Below are positions 28,094-36,359 of a stretch of 64,000 nt of DNA, piece after piece (positions within the stretch are counted from its first letter, which is position 1; each line of letters starts with the position of its first letter). The position numbers and the translations under genes were made by a program. Below the pieces are notes generated by a model. It was not told where the DNA came from and searched no databases. It saw only the letters and a list, made by a program, of their open reading frames with translations. The stretch covers positions 496,001 through 560,000 of the forward strand of contig NZ_JBIWFB010000001.1 of assembly GCF_044762855.1 (NCBI RefSeq), read 5' to 3'. The stretch is from Psychrobacillus sp044762855 (lineage in GTDB: Bacteria > Bacillota > Bacilli > Bacillales_A > Planococcaceae).

Positions 28094-29233
28094 ATGAGTA
28101 ATCGAATTTTATTGTCTTCTCCACATATGGGAGGGAATGAACAAAAATACATAAATAAAGCGTTTGAAACTAACTGGATAGCGCCACTTGGACCGAATGT
28201 GGATGAGTTCGAAAGGGAGTTAGCAAAATACGTAGAAATTGCCGATGCTGCCGCAGTAAGTTCTGGTACTGCAGCAATAGATTTGGCATTAAACATAATC
28301 GGCGTTGGTGCAGGGGACGTTGTGTTTTGTTCTAGTTTAACTTTTGTTGCTAGTGCAAACCCGATTATTTACCGGGGGGCAACTCCAGTATTTATCGACT
28401 CAGAGTTCGATACTTGGAATATGTCACCCCAAGCATTAGAAAAAGCTTTTATAGAAGCTAAGGCTAAGGAAAAACTACCTCGAGCTGTTATAATAGTTAA
28501 TTTATATGGTCAAAGTGCAAAAATGGATGAATTATTAAAGGTGTGTAATCAGTATGATGTCCCCATTATAGAGGATGCAGCAGAGTCGCTTGGTTCTATG
28601 TATAAAGGACAAAAAAGTGGAACGTTTGGTGCATTTGGTATTTATTCGTTCAACGGTAATAAAATTATTACAACTTCAGGAGGGGGGATGCTTGTTTCAA
28701 ATGATGTGGAAGCTTTGAAGTATGCTCGTTTTTTAGCTACTCAAGCCCGTGATGAAGCAAAGCATTATCAACATAGTACAATTGGTTACAATTATCGTTT
28801 AAGTAATGTACTTGCAGGAATTGGACGTGGGCAACTGGAAGTTTTAGATGAACGAGTAGCACAGAAACGTGCAATCTTCCAAAGGTATGAAAATAGCTTG
28901 AGTTTAATCGAAGGTATTTCTTTTAGTCCTGAGTTGCCAGATACTTTTTCTAATAGATGGTTGAGTGTAATGCTCTTAGACCCAGATAAGGTTAGCATTT
29001 CATCAAATGATCTTTTAGAGGTACTAGACGCTGAAAATATAGAAGCACGTCCAGTATGGAAACCACTTCATCTACAACCTATTTTCAGGAATTGTGAATT
29101 TTTTGCATATGACGAAGAAGAAACAGTGAGTGAGATTCTGTTCGCCAATGGGCTTTGCTTGCCCTCAGATACTAAGATGACTGCTGAGGAGCAGATGAGG
29201 GTAATAGATGTAATTGTGAATACCATCATGTAG
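28094..29233 (+). CDS. epsN: DegT/DnrJ/EryC1/StrS aminotransferase (EpsN/PglE type)
   Basis: A 379-residue PLP enzyme that aminates a 4-keto nucleotide sugar. It has GTAAIDLAL near residue 57 for PLP phosphate binding, EDAAESLGSMYKG for the ring-stacking aspartate region, and FNGNKIITTSGGGM with the Schiff-base lysine near residue 192. It follows the acetyltransferase at once. Together with the dehydratase it completes the PglF/PglE/PglD set. It is the last gene of the continuous exopolysaccharide operon. Confidence 0.93.
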   Translation: MSNRILLSSPHMGGNEQKYINKAFETNWIAPLGPNVDEFERELAKYVEIADAAAVSSGTAAIDLALNIIGVGAGDVVFCSSLTFVASANPIIYRGATPVFIDSEFDTWNMSPQALEKAFIEAKAKEKLPRAVIIVNLYGQSAKMDELLKVCNQYDVPIIEDAAESLGSMYKGQKSGTFGAFGIYSFNGNKIITTSGGGMLVSNDVEALKYARFLATQARDEAKHYQHSTIGYNYRLSNVLAGIGRGQLEVLDERVAQKRAIFQRYENSLSLIEGISFSPELPDTFSNRWLSVMLLDPDKVSISSNDLLEVLDAENIEARPVWKPLHLQPIFRNCEFFAYDEEETVSEILFANGLCLPSDTKMTAEEQMRVIDVIVNTIM

Positions 29234-29263
29234 AGGAGATAGTAATATTGTGACTGACTGTCT

Positions 29264-29440
29264 TTAAAAATCAAACTTTTTGATATAGTGACATCCTTCA
29301 CAGGCAACTCCTATTTGTTGAGCTGTTTCGGGATCTTTAAAGTAAATTTCATCGAATCCACAAATTTCACACTCCATTATGTGAAAAATTTTACGGGGAC
29401 CGAGAATATTATCTAATTCTGAATCAAAATCGGGCTGCAA
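29264..29440 (-). CDS. Small zinc-ribbon-like protein, TTG start
   Basis: A 58-residue protein read from TTG at 29440, with a perfect AGGAGG at 29449-29454 spaced 8 bases from it. Two Cys pairs (CEIC at residues 24-27 and CEGC at 47-50) form a probable single zinc ribbon. The remainder is acidic at the front (PDFDSELDN) and ends KKFDF. It is convergent with the aminotransferase gene. Its TTG start and short length make it easy to miss. Function unknown; small zinc ribbons often act as protein or RNA adaptors. Confidence 0.7.
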   Translation of the reverse strand: MQPDFDSELDNILGPRKIFHIMECEICGFDEIYFKDPETAQQIGVACEGCHYIKKFDF

Positions 29441-29459
29441 GAGTTACGCCTCCTAAGAT

Positions 29460-29718
29460 AAAATAGGTTAAGTTCTTACTTAAAAGTTGTTGCATCATAG
29501 AAAAGAGGATTTACCTCAAGTATTGATATGTACAAGCATTTAAGATGTTGAACTTAAAAATAAGGATAAATAATATGTTGGATTTCTATTAAATAATATC
29601 ATATAAATTGTAAATTAATAAGTAAAATATATAGTTTATTTTATAATATAAAGTCCTATTGAACTAATGAATATATTTTAATTAGGTTCTAAAGATTTAT
29701 GAAGTTTGAATAACATAT
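29460..29718. other. Very AT-rich spacer
   Basis: About 260 bases of strongly AT-rich DNA without a credible frame. It should hold the promoter for the minus-strand small zinc-ribbon gene. Confidence 0.4.
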
Positions 29719-29719
29719 A

Positions 29720-29753
29720 AAAACAGCAGCCAAATTAAGTCTACTGCTGTTTT
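29720..29753 (-). terminator. Terminator of the DUF2599-like secreted protein gene
   Basis: A 10-bp stem (AAAACAGCAG with CTGCTGTTTT) lies 15 bases past the minus-strand stop and gives a T tract on that strand. Confidence 0.75.
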
Positions 29754-29768
29754 GTTTATTAAATACTA

Positions 29769-30596
29769 TTAAGGGTTACATGATGCTAGTACAGTGGAGA
29801 AGTAATCTAAATCTGGTCTATTGGGCTCTAAATTCCAAAGTGCTTTCTTTTTAGCAAAATCAAAGTGGCAATCAAATTGATCCTGCATGCCATCGGAATT
29901 GTACCAATTTATATTACTGTAATGGATAGACTTTATTTTGTCCCAGGCATCTATTTTTATTACTTTATTCAGATCAGAATTTATCGAACTATTAATGTCA
30001 TTTTTTTGTGTCAGGCTTAATGAAGTAATTCCATTTCTATTAATCCATTCACTTTTATTGAAATATGTAGAGAAAGAGGTCGCATTTATCTTTACTTGTA
30101 TATGGACCATTTCCGAAAGATTTTTTGTCTTCACCTTAAGTTCCAAAGTGTTATCATTTATAACGGTGGATATCAATTGTGCCTTTCCGTCGTTATTTAC
30201 TAGCTCTGCATGAATAATCCCTAATGAACGATTATTCTTATTGTAAATATTTCCAGAATTGAAGGTTCTTCCTAATTCATTTTTGTATAAAACAACAAAT
30301 TCACCTTTATTAAGTTCAATTGGTACCTGAACTGTAGTTTCTGCTACTGAAGGAATAAGTGAAATGTTAAGAATTTCACTTTCATCCTTAATTACTTTAC
30401 TGTATAAATTTGTTTCGAGATTTTCTATTTTAAAATTAGAACTAATAGTAGGTTTTCCAATTGCAATATTATTATTCTCTTCTGTTAATAAATTAGTTGC
30501 TTTTTCACTTGCCCTAACGGATGTTATTTGACTAAAACTAATAACTAGTAAAAGTATAATTAGTCCAGTTGTTATTTTCATACATAATCTCTTCAT
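29769..30596 (-). CDS. Secreted protein with C-terminal DUF2599-like domain
   Basis: A 275-residue exported protein. The signal peptide (ITTGLIILLLVISFSQ) ends near VRASEK at about residue 30. The middle (about 60-190) is beta-rich. The last 65 residues have DQFDCHFDFAKKKALWNLEP, then a conserved-looking proline/aspartate segment and a terminal ASCNP, matching my memory of DUF2599, a family with two conserved cysteines and unknown function. Met6 is an alternative start. It lies between the exopolysaccharide operon and the YdcF gene on the opposite strand and has its own terminator. Confidence 0.65.
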   Translation of the reverse strand: MKRLCMKITTGLIILLLVISFSQITSVRASEKATNLLTEENNNIAIGKPTISSNFKIENLETNLYSKVIKDESEILNISLIPSVAETTVQVPIELNKGEFVVLYKNELGRTFNSGNIYNKNNRSLGIIHAELVNNDGKAQLISTVINDNTLELKVKTKNLSEMVHIQVKINATSFSTYFNKSEWINRNGITSLSLTQKNDINSSINSDLNKVIKIDAWDKIKSIHYSNINWYNSDGMQDQFDCHFDFAKKKALWNLEPNRPDLDYFSTVLASCNP

Positions 30597-30599
30597 TAT

Positions 30600-31188
30600 T
30601 TTTATTTTCTCCTAGCTGTTCTTTTTACTTTTCACTATATATCCAGCGGCAAGCTCCAAGTCTCTCTAATTTACAGATAATCTAGATTTACGTGGAATGG
30701 AATAGACAAAACTTTAGCAGATACAAATTACCTAATTCAAAACGTGCACTCCTAACTACTTAATAGATCTTTAGTATTATTTTGGTGAACGAAACAATAA
30801 TATCATTTTCCTATAAAAGTGTCACCATAAATATTCCTTTTTCTAAAATAGATTTCAAATGGTTGGAATTAAATGTAAGGGTTATGTGGAGGCTGATCTA
30901 CTATATTTAAAGATTAGTCAAAGTTAACCAAGTTGACCTTAGAGATGGTATTAGTGATAGTGTTCTCCTCACGGCAAGTCAATATCAAGTCATGGAGGAA
31001 ATTTCTTGAGCAAAATACTTAAGTGTTAGACATTATTGGTAGGATGATATAGCGGAAGTAAAATTTAATAGAGTTTTATTTTTCATAGTATATTTGTTGA
31101 AGTCAAGCACGCATAGGATGTTAGTATGGTGGATATTTTTATATTTAAGAGGCAGGATGTTTGTTATGTTTAAAAGGAGGAATCCTAC
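30600..31188. other. Gene-free region upstream of the YdcF gene
   Basis: No sustained frame with a ribosome site was found. Short pieces with changing phase around 30860-31010 could be decayed coding sequence, but no family is recognisable. Confidence 0.4.
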
Positions 31189-31344
31189 TTGAATAATATT
31201 AAAGCAAACGGAAATTTTGTTCAAAAGATTGGAGACTCAAAGCGAACAGTGGCTAATTTACAAAGGAGAATTTGTATGCGCTTGAGAAAAGATCAGAATA
31301 AGAGGAAAGAAGATTTAGTGGAACTTCGTGGTTTCAATGTTTAA
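31189..31344 (+). CDS. Small basic protein or leader peptide upstream of YdcF gene
   Basis: A 51-codon frame from TTG 31189 with AAAGGAGG ideally spaced 8 bases before it. It ends inside the start region of the YdcF gene, so their translation may be coupled. The product is basic (RICMRLRKDQNKRKEDL) and not recognised. The strong ribosome site is the main support. Confidence 0.45.
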   Translation: MNNIKANGNFVQKIGDSKRTVANLQRRICMRLRKDQNKRKEDLVELRGFNV

Positions 31345-31927
31345 GAAAAAATGGATAATCTTTGTAGGGATATTATTATTACTGGTAGCCTTTAACTACG
31401 CTGGAGATTTTCTCGTTGTGAATGAAAAACCAGTAAAATCAGATGTCATCATAGTTTTAAGTGGTGCTGACGGGCGTTTAGAAAAAGGTTTTCAGCTATA
31501 TGAGGAAGGGTATGCCCCTAATCTACTGTTATCCAATGGAAGTGTTGAAAATCTTTATGAACGGGCACTAGAATTAGGTGTACCTGATGATTCCATTTTA
31601 ATGGAAGTGAAATCAGACAGTACGTTGGATAATGCTGTTTTTTCGAAAGAGGTAATGGAAGAGTACAAGTTTGAGTCTGCAATTGTAGTTTCTTCTAGCT
31701 TTCATATGAGGAGGGCTAAAGTATTATTTGATAAAGCATTCCGAAATAGTAATATTCGATTAACTTATGTGGCTGAGGAAATGAATGCATATAACCCTAG
31801 AGGATGGTGGGCAGAGAAATCGAATCGAGATATTACGTTTAGAGAGTATATTAAGCTGTTTGGAAATTTGTTTGGATTTCATGGATCGGAATCAAAAGAG
31901 CTTTTGGATAAGTTGGAATTGCGATAA
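31337..31927 (+). CDS. YdcF/SanA/ElyC (DUF218) family protein
   Basis: A protein of 196 residues with one N-terminal membrane helix (KKWIIFVGILLLLVAF) and a DUF218 domain: DVIIVLSGADGRLEKGFQLY, LLSNGS and SSSFHMRRAKVLF. Family members act at the envelope and have been linked to lipid carrier and polysaccharide metabolism. I chose ATG 31337 so that the protein starts MFKKKW; GTG 31328 is also in frame. Its own ribosome site is weak, which fits coupling with the small frame upstream. Its place after the exopolysaccharide operon suggests an accessory role. Confidence 0.8.
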   Translation: MFKKKWIIFVGILLLLVAFNYAGDFLVVNEKPVKSDVIIVLSGADGRLEKGFQLYEEGYAPNLLLSNGSVENLYERALELGVPDDSILMEVKSDSTLDNAVFSKEVMEEYKFESAIVVSSSFHMRRAKVLFDKAFRNSNIRLTYVAEEMNAYNPRGWWAEKSNRDITFREYIKLFGNLFGFHGSESKELLDKLELR

Positions 31928-31929
31928 GG

Positions 31930-32536
31930 AACGAGAAGTGTCGTTGTGTAAAAAAGTACTTTACTTTTCTAATAATAGACGACAATTTGCATGTCTGCAT
32001 TTATTTTAGATCTTTGATTCTAAAGTAATTATTAGTAAGAAGTAATCAGTGATTTCAATGTTTGATTAGTGATATTTATTAACGATGCGTCTATAACAGT
32101 GCTATTAGACGTACCCTCATTGAAGCATTCATTCTACAAAATTTTAGGGATTGGCGAAGTTAATTATGTACATGCAGCGATGATTAGTAATATTTTCGGG
32201 GATATCTTGTCGAAACTATTCGAAAAAGAAGGTAACTTTAAAAAGGTTTTTAGGGATAAAAACGCATCTCTGTTTTAGAAATAAACAAAGCTGGGATTTT
32301 TAGAGATTTTATTAGTACTTCAACCCTTTCTCCCCCACTATGATACATTTAAAAAGTATACTAATGCACAAGAAAACATCCCTCGCTGTAGTAAGTAGGG
32401 GGATTCTCGCAAACAAATTAGTTTTTGACACCGCCAACTTAACTGTAAGGGTTATAGAGGTAGGTGCGTTTGAGCGCTTTTTTCTTTTAATATATGCCAA
32501 CTATACGTTAATAGACAAAAATTCAATGAAACAAGC
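31930..32536. other. Gene-free region left of the catabolic island
   Basis: Two short frames on the + strand (69 and 78 codons) lack ribosome sites and recognisable products. The rest is AT-rich. The region ends at the left copy of the 385-bp direct repeat. Confidence 0.4.
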
Positions 32537-32921
32537 ACTCTTCACTCATATAAAGGTGAAAAGTGCTTTCGTTTAATTGTTTGCATCATGCGTCGAATCG
32601 TTTATTGAACCCTCCTCTTGCATTTCTGCATCTTCGTTTTCTTCAATTACCTCCACATCCTCATCATTTACTTCGTTCTCAACATCAGCATCGTTTTCCC
32701 CATCATCTTCAATCACTGGATCATTTATTTCAATTTCTTCCACGTCTGTATCGTCGTCACCACATGCACCTAACATAAGTAAAGACGTTAATGCAAAAGG
32801 TAAAGCAATCATTCTTCTTTTCATCATAATTACCTCCTAAATTTTTATTAGTAAGTTGTCCTGATATATATGCACCTTATTTTAAAAGAGTTAAACTTTG
32901 GTCGACAAATAGCAACTTTTC
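32537..32921. repeat. Left ~385-bp direct repeat carrying an acidic lipoprotein gene
   Basis: It matches 48049-48435 in the same orientation. The coding part (255 bp) differs at only six positions, while the flanking part upstream of the gene has clearly more differences and small gaps. The two copies bracket the 15-kb catabolic island. Confidence 0.9.
32573..32827 (-). CDS. Small, extremely acidic lipoprotein, copy 1
   Basis: An 84-residue protein with a lipoprotein signal (ALTSLLMLGAC, Cys at residue 22), so it should be anchored on the outer face of the membrane. Everything after the Cys is a low-complexity acidic tail of Glu, Asp, Asn, Val and Ile with almost no basic residues. No domain is recognised; binding of cations or a spacer role is imaginable. 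The ribosome site GGAGGTAATT is strong. The downstream hairpin (GCACTTTTCAC with GTGAAGAGTGC) can terminate it. The only protein difference from copy 2 is His for Asp near the C terminus. Confidence 0.8.
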   Translation of the reverse strand: MMKRRMIALPFALTSLLMLGACGDDDTDVEEIEINDPVIEDDGENDADVENEVNDEDVEVIEENEDAEMQEEGSINDSTHDANN

Positions 32922-32971
32922 CTAATCAGGTCACAGTATTGGAGATAACTTCAAACGAAAAAAATAATTTA

Positions 32972-33000
32972 TTGACAATATTCAGTCAATATTGGATAAT
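32972..33000 (+). promoter_or_regulatory. Sigma-A promoter of catabolic module A
   Basis: A perfect TTGACA at 32972-32977 and GATAAT at 32995-33000, spaced 17 bases, 50 bases upstream of the permease start codon. Confidence 0.75.
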
Positions 33001-33020
33001 TGGTTCATCCAATTATCCAA
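32992..33020. promoter_or_regulatory. 12-bp dyad operator overlapping the module A -10 element
   Basis: TTGGATAATTGG and CCAATTATCCAA are perfect inverted arms around TTCAT. The dyad covers the -10 and the transcription start, the position expected for a repressor site. The FadR-type regulator encoded three genes downstream is the natural candidate. It is not followed by a T run, so it is unlikely to be a terminator. Confidence 0.7.
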
Positions 33021-33049
33021 ATAATAATTTTGAAAAAGGGGTGAATGTT

Positions 33050-34402
33050 ATGGGAATTGGTTTTATTGCGTTGATTGTATTTATTTTACTGATCATTGTT
33101 TGGACAACAATGCTTAAACGAAGTATTGGTGAAGCGATGATTATAGGATTTTTTGTAACCGCTTTATTTGGCGGAACAAATGCATTGAATATGATGTGGG
33201 ATGGGATTGTATTTGGTGCAACAAATGAAGTTTTATTTGCAGCGTTAGCATTTGTATTTATGGCTTATGTCATCGATAAGACTGGGATTATTACATTACT
33301 TATCAATATTCTAAACTCTCTATTAGGTCGAGTACCTGGTGGTCCAGCACATGTTGATACAGCTAGTTCTACAATTTTCGGACTAATTTCTGGATCTGGT
33401 TCTGGTAATGCTGCTACAACAGGATCAGTAACTATTCCTTGGATGATAAAATCTAAGTGGCCACCTGCATTAGCAGCAACCGTTTGTGCGGGTAATGCTG
33501 GATTGGGGATTGCATTACCTCCTAGTAGTTCGATGTTTATATTATTAGGTTTTGCTCCAATTGCTGCCATAGTATCTGAAGGTGATTTATTTTTTGCTCT
33601 TTTGATCGGTGGTCTATATCAAGTTTTCTATCGAGTCATATTAACTTTTTGGTTCGTGAAAAAGCATAATATACAGACCTTTAAAAGCGATGATATTGCA
33701 CCACTAAAGAAAACATTTATTATGGGATGGAAATCATTATTTATTTTCTTTGGAATTTTGATACCGCTTACAATTACGATTGGACCGTTTGCTGAACTTC
33801 TAATGGCAAACCCCAATATTGGTGAAGGGGCAATCGACAGTATTTCTTTACTAGTTTGGGTACCTGTTTTAATTACATCTATCAGCATGATCATTGGTTA
33901 TAAAAAATTGCCGAAATCTTTTTCAGAATGGAATACTTTTTTGCATGGAGCTACAAGTAAATTTTCTGTGATTGGTGTATTGTTATTATTTGCGTTTGCG
34001 GCAAGCGAAAATTTAAAACAATTAGGCTTAAGTGAAGATCTAACATCCATGTTAGCAACATTACATTTGCCTTCTTGGCTAGTCATTGTCGTTGTAGGTG
34101 CTTTAATCGTATTAGTAGCCGGACCATTATCCGGTACTGCAACACTGACAGCTATTGGACTTGTTGCTTTTACAGCTTTAGTTTCTGCAGGTGTACATCC
34201 TACATTAGCAGTAGTAGCAATATTAATGTTTGCTTCAACGGAAGGTTCTTCACCTCCTTCTTCAGCACCAATTTTTATTGCCTCGGGTATTGCGCAAGCT
34301 GAACCTGGTAAAACATTTTCACCACTCATCTTCTACTATGTAATTCCTGTTTTTTTAATTGGCGTATTTATTGCAATGGGGATTTTACCAATACCAGTAT
34401 AG
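33050..34402 (+). CDS. TRAP-type large permease (DctM-like) or related carboxylate transporter
   Basis: A 450-residue protein with about twelve membrane helices and the two re-entrant signature regions of the DctM/ion-transporter superfamily. The first is near residue 110 (ISGSGSGNAATTGSVTIPWM) and the second near 410 (ASTEGSSPPSSAPIFIAS). The start is ATG 33050 behind AAAAAGGGG; earlier in-frame codons lack a ribosome site. No DctP binding protein or standard DctQ gene is adjacent, only a 94-residue membrane protein. The neighbours (CoA-transferase, CitE-like lyase, fumarase-type hydratase) suggest a di- or tricarboxylate as substrate. Confidence 0.75.
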   Translation: MGIGFIALIVFILLIIVWTTMLKRSIGEAMIIGFFVTALFGGTNALNMMWDGIVFGATNEVLFAALAFVFMAYVIDKTGIITLLINILNSLLGRVPGGPAHVDTASSTIFGLISGSGSGNAATTGSVTIPWMIKSKWPPALAATVCAGNAGLGIALPPSSSMFILLGFAPIAAIVSEGDLFFALLIGGLYQVFYRVILTFWFVKKHNIQTFKSDDIAPLKKTFIMGWKSLFIFFGILIPLTITIGPFAELLMANPNIGEGAIDSISLLVWVPVLITSISMIIGYKKLPKSFSEWNTFLHGATSKFSVIGVLLLFAFAASENLKQLGLSEDLTSMLATLHLPSWLVIVVVGALIVLVAGPLSGTATLTAIGLVAFTALVSAGVHPTLAVVAILMFASTEGSSPPSSAPIFIASGIAQAEPGKTFSPLIFYYVIPVFLIGVFIAMGILPIPV

Positions 34403-34414
34403 GAGGAATTAATA

Positions 34415-34699
34415 ATGATGAAAGTTCTTGATAAAATTTTTATATTTTCTTTAATTGCTTTTCTAAGTCTTGGAGCAATTCTAGTTTTTAGCCAAATGGC
34501 AGGATTACTTTTCCAACAGGGAGAGTTAATTATCAAAGTAAACGATTTATTAGCAAAGCCAGCGTTTATTTTGAGTTCGATTGCAGGTGTACTTGGCTTT
34601 ATAATCCCTGCAATCAAAAATAAAACTTCCAATATTTTATCCGAAGAAGAAATGGAAGAACAAATTATAGAGACAAGACATTCAGGGGTAAATGTATAG
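34415..34699 (+). CDS. Small membrane protein accompanying the DctM-like permease
   Basis: A 94-residue protein with two hydrophobic helices (about 8-30 and 48-68) and an acidic C-terminal tail (SEEEMEEQII). It starts after AGGAGGAATT, 12 bases behind the permease gene, so the two are probably made together. It could be a reduced small TRAP subunit, although DctQ normally has four helices. The family is not recognised. Confidence 0.7.
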   Translation: MMKVLDKIFIFSLIAFLSLGAILVFSQMAGLLFQQGELIIKVNDLLAKPAFILSSIAGVLGFIIPAIKNKTSNILSEEEMEEQIIETRHSGVNV

Positions 34700-34719
34700 T
34701 TGTCAAAGGAGTCATCAGT

Positions 34720-35382
34720 ATGAAAATCCAACATCAAAGATTGTATGAACAAGTCATTTCTTATATCCAAATAAACACGGAAAAAAACAACTTCAAAATC
34801 GGTGAGAAATTACCGACAGAAAGAAGTTTTGCTGAGCAACTAAATGTTAGTCGTGGTACGTTACGTGATGCTTTTCGAGTATTAGAATCAAGAGGCATTA
34901 TTGAAACTAGGCCAGGCGCAGGACGCATTCTCATTAAACCGGTTGATTCCATTATTTCAGTTGAAGAAGATATTTTAAAAGAACTAAAAAAATCTGAAAT
35001 TCTTGATCTATTAGAAGCGAGGGAGCTTTTGGAAGTAGGGATGTGTACATTGGTATGTGCACGAATTACAGATGAGGAAATCCAAGAAATTGAAGACTTA
35101 TTGAAGCGTCAAAAAGATGAAGATGATTTCAGTTCATCTACCTACTTCCATTTGGCTCTTGCCTCAGCTTGCAATAATCACGTGTTAGAAAACTTTATTA
35201 AATTGAATATGCAACTTATTAAAGAAGTACGCGATCAAAACTTTACAAATAAATTACATCAAACACATGCAGTTGATGAACATTTAGAATTATTAAGCGC
35301 AATTAAAAAACGGGATATATTAAAAAGCGAACAGGCTGTACGTCGTCACTTTGAACATATGCGAAAACGACTCCATTTATAA
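34720..35382 (+). CDS. FadR-subfamily GntR transcriptional regulator
   Basis: A 220-residue regulator with an N-terminal winged helix (KIGEKLPTERSFAEQLNVSR, then GTLRDAFRVLESRG) and a C-terminal all-helical FCD ligand-binding domain, with metal-type histidines such as those in YFHLALASACNNH and EHLELLSAI. FCD regulators usually sense organic acids and repress their catabolic operon. The gene lies inside module A, and the 29-bp dyad at 32992 is a likely target. Confidence 0.88.
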   Translation: MKIQHQRLYEQVISYIQINTEKNNFKIGEKLPTERSFAEQLNVSRGTLRDAFRVLESRGIIETRPGAGRILIKPVDSIISVEEDILKELKKSEILDLLEARELLEVGMCTLVCARITDEEIQEIEDLLKRQKDEDDFSSSTYFHLALASACNNHVLENFIKLNMQLIKEVRDQNFTNKLHQTHAVDEHLELLSAIKKRDILKSEQAVRRHFEHMRKRLHL

Positions 35383-35419
35383 ATTAAAGGAAGCACTTTT
35401 AAAAAGGGGGAAACTTATT

Positions 35420-36355
35420 ATGCTGCATCCTCACCGATCAAGACTTATTATGCCTATAATAAATGAAAAATTTGTCCAAAAGGCTCCATTACGCAATGCG
35501 GATATTATTGTATTAGACTTGGAGGACAGTGTACCGTACACACGCAAAATAGAAGCCCGTTCGTATTTATCAAATGGGATTGAAAGTGCCTCTAAGGGTG
35601 GCAGTGCGGTATATGTACGTGTGAATAACACGGAAGAACTTATATGGGATGATATTCTTGCATCTATCTCTCCCTTATTAACAGGGATCTATGTACCTAA
35701 AGTGGAGTCGGTCGAACAGATCAAAAAAATCGACACCTTTCTTACGAATGTTGAAATTCAACATGGTCTCAAAAGTGGTTCAATCCTATTAGCTGTTTTA
35801 ATCGAAACAGCTAAGGGCTATATGAATCTAACCTCCATTTTACAGAGTAGTAATCGAATACAATCTGTATCTTTAGGTGCCGAAGATTTTGTAGAGGATC
35901 TACAAATGAAAATAAATAATTCTACTGCGGAGGCACTAAAAAATATTCGTATGCAAATATGTATTGCGGCTCGTGCTTATAACGTAGTACCGATGGGTTT
36001 AATGTCGAGTATTGCAAACTATGCAGATTTAGAAGAGCTTACATATAGTGCACGTTTAGCTTATGAACATGGTTTTGCTGGTAATAGCTGCGTTCATCCA
36101 TCAAATGTAGAAATATTGAATAATGCTTTTATGCCAAATGCTGAAGAAATAGCAGAAGCTAAGCAAGTGATTGAAACCTTTGAAAAGGCAATCCAAGAAG
36201 GGCTAGCTGCCATTAAATTCAATGGAAGAATGATTGATATGCCACATTATGAAAAAGCTAAGCGTATTCTCGAACAATATGAAATGTATAGGCAATACGA
36301 GGAAATGAAACAAGCAGCTAAAATGCACTATGAATCTCAAATGAAGGGAGTGTGA
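35420..36355 (+). CDS. CitE-like CoA-ester lyase (HpcH/HpaI aldolase family)
   Basis: A 311-residue TIM-barrel lyase: RSRLIMPIINEKF, DIIVLDLEDSVPYTRK (the Mg-binding region), YVRVNN and SVSLGAEDFVEDL. Relatives split malyl-, citramalyl- or citryl-CoA esters. I chose ATG 35420 behind AAAAAGGGGG; longer frames reach into the regulator gene without a ribosome site. The next gene is a family III CoA-transferase, so the likely sequence is activation of a hydroxy-acid to its CoA ester followed by cleavage to acetyl-CoA plus an oxo-acid such as pyruvate or glyoxylate. Confidence 0.85.
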   Translation: MLHPHRSRLIMPIINEKFVQKAPLRNADIIVLDLEDSVPYTRKIEARSYLSNGIESASKGGSAVYVRVNNTEELIWDDILASISPLLTGIYVPKVESVEQIKKIDTFLTNVEIQHGLKSGSILLAVLIETAKGYMNLTSILQSSNRIQSVSLGAEDFVEDLQMKINNSTAEALKNIRMQICIAARAYNVVPMGLMSSIANYADLEELTYSARLAYEHGFAGNSCVHPSNVEILNNAFMPNAEEIAEAKQVIETFEKAIQEGLAAIKFNGRMIDMPHYEKAKRILEQYEMYRQYEEMKQAAKMHYESQMKGV

Positions 36356-36359
36356 TCCA

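Noticed and set aside
32069..32278. 69-codon plus-strand frame between the YdcF gene and the island
   Set aside because: No ribosome site and no recognisable product. A decayed gene is possible but cannot be supported.
32577..32840. Ser-rich plus-strand frame opposite the acidic lipoprotein (also at 48089-48361)
   Set aside because: Antisense of Asp/Glu codons. The minus-strand frame has the lipobox and a strong ribosome site.
33898..34329. 143-codon minus-strand frame inside the DctM-like permease gene
   Set aside because: Shadow of a membrane-protein gene with no ribosome site; the plus-strand frame carries the family motifs.
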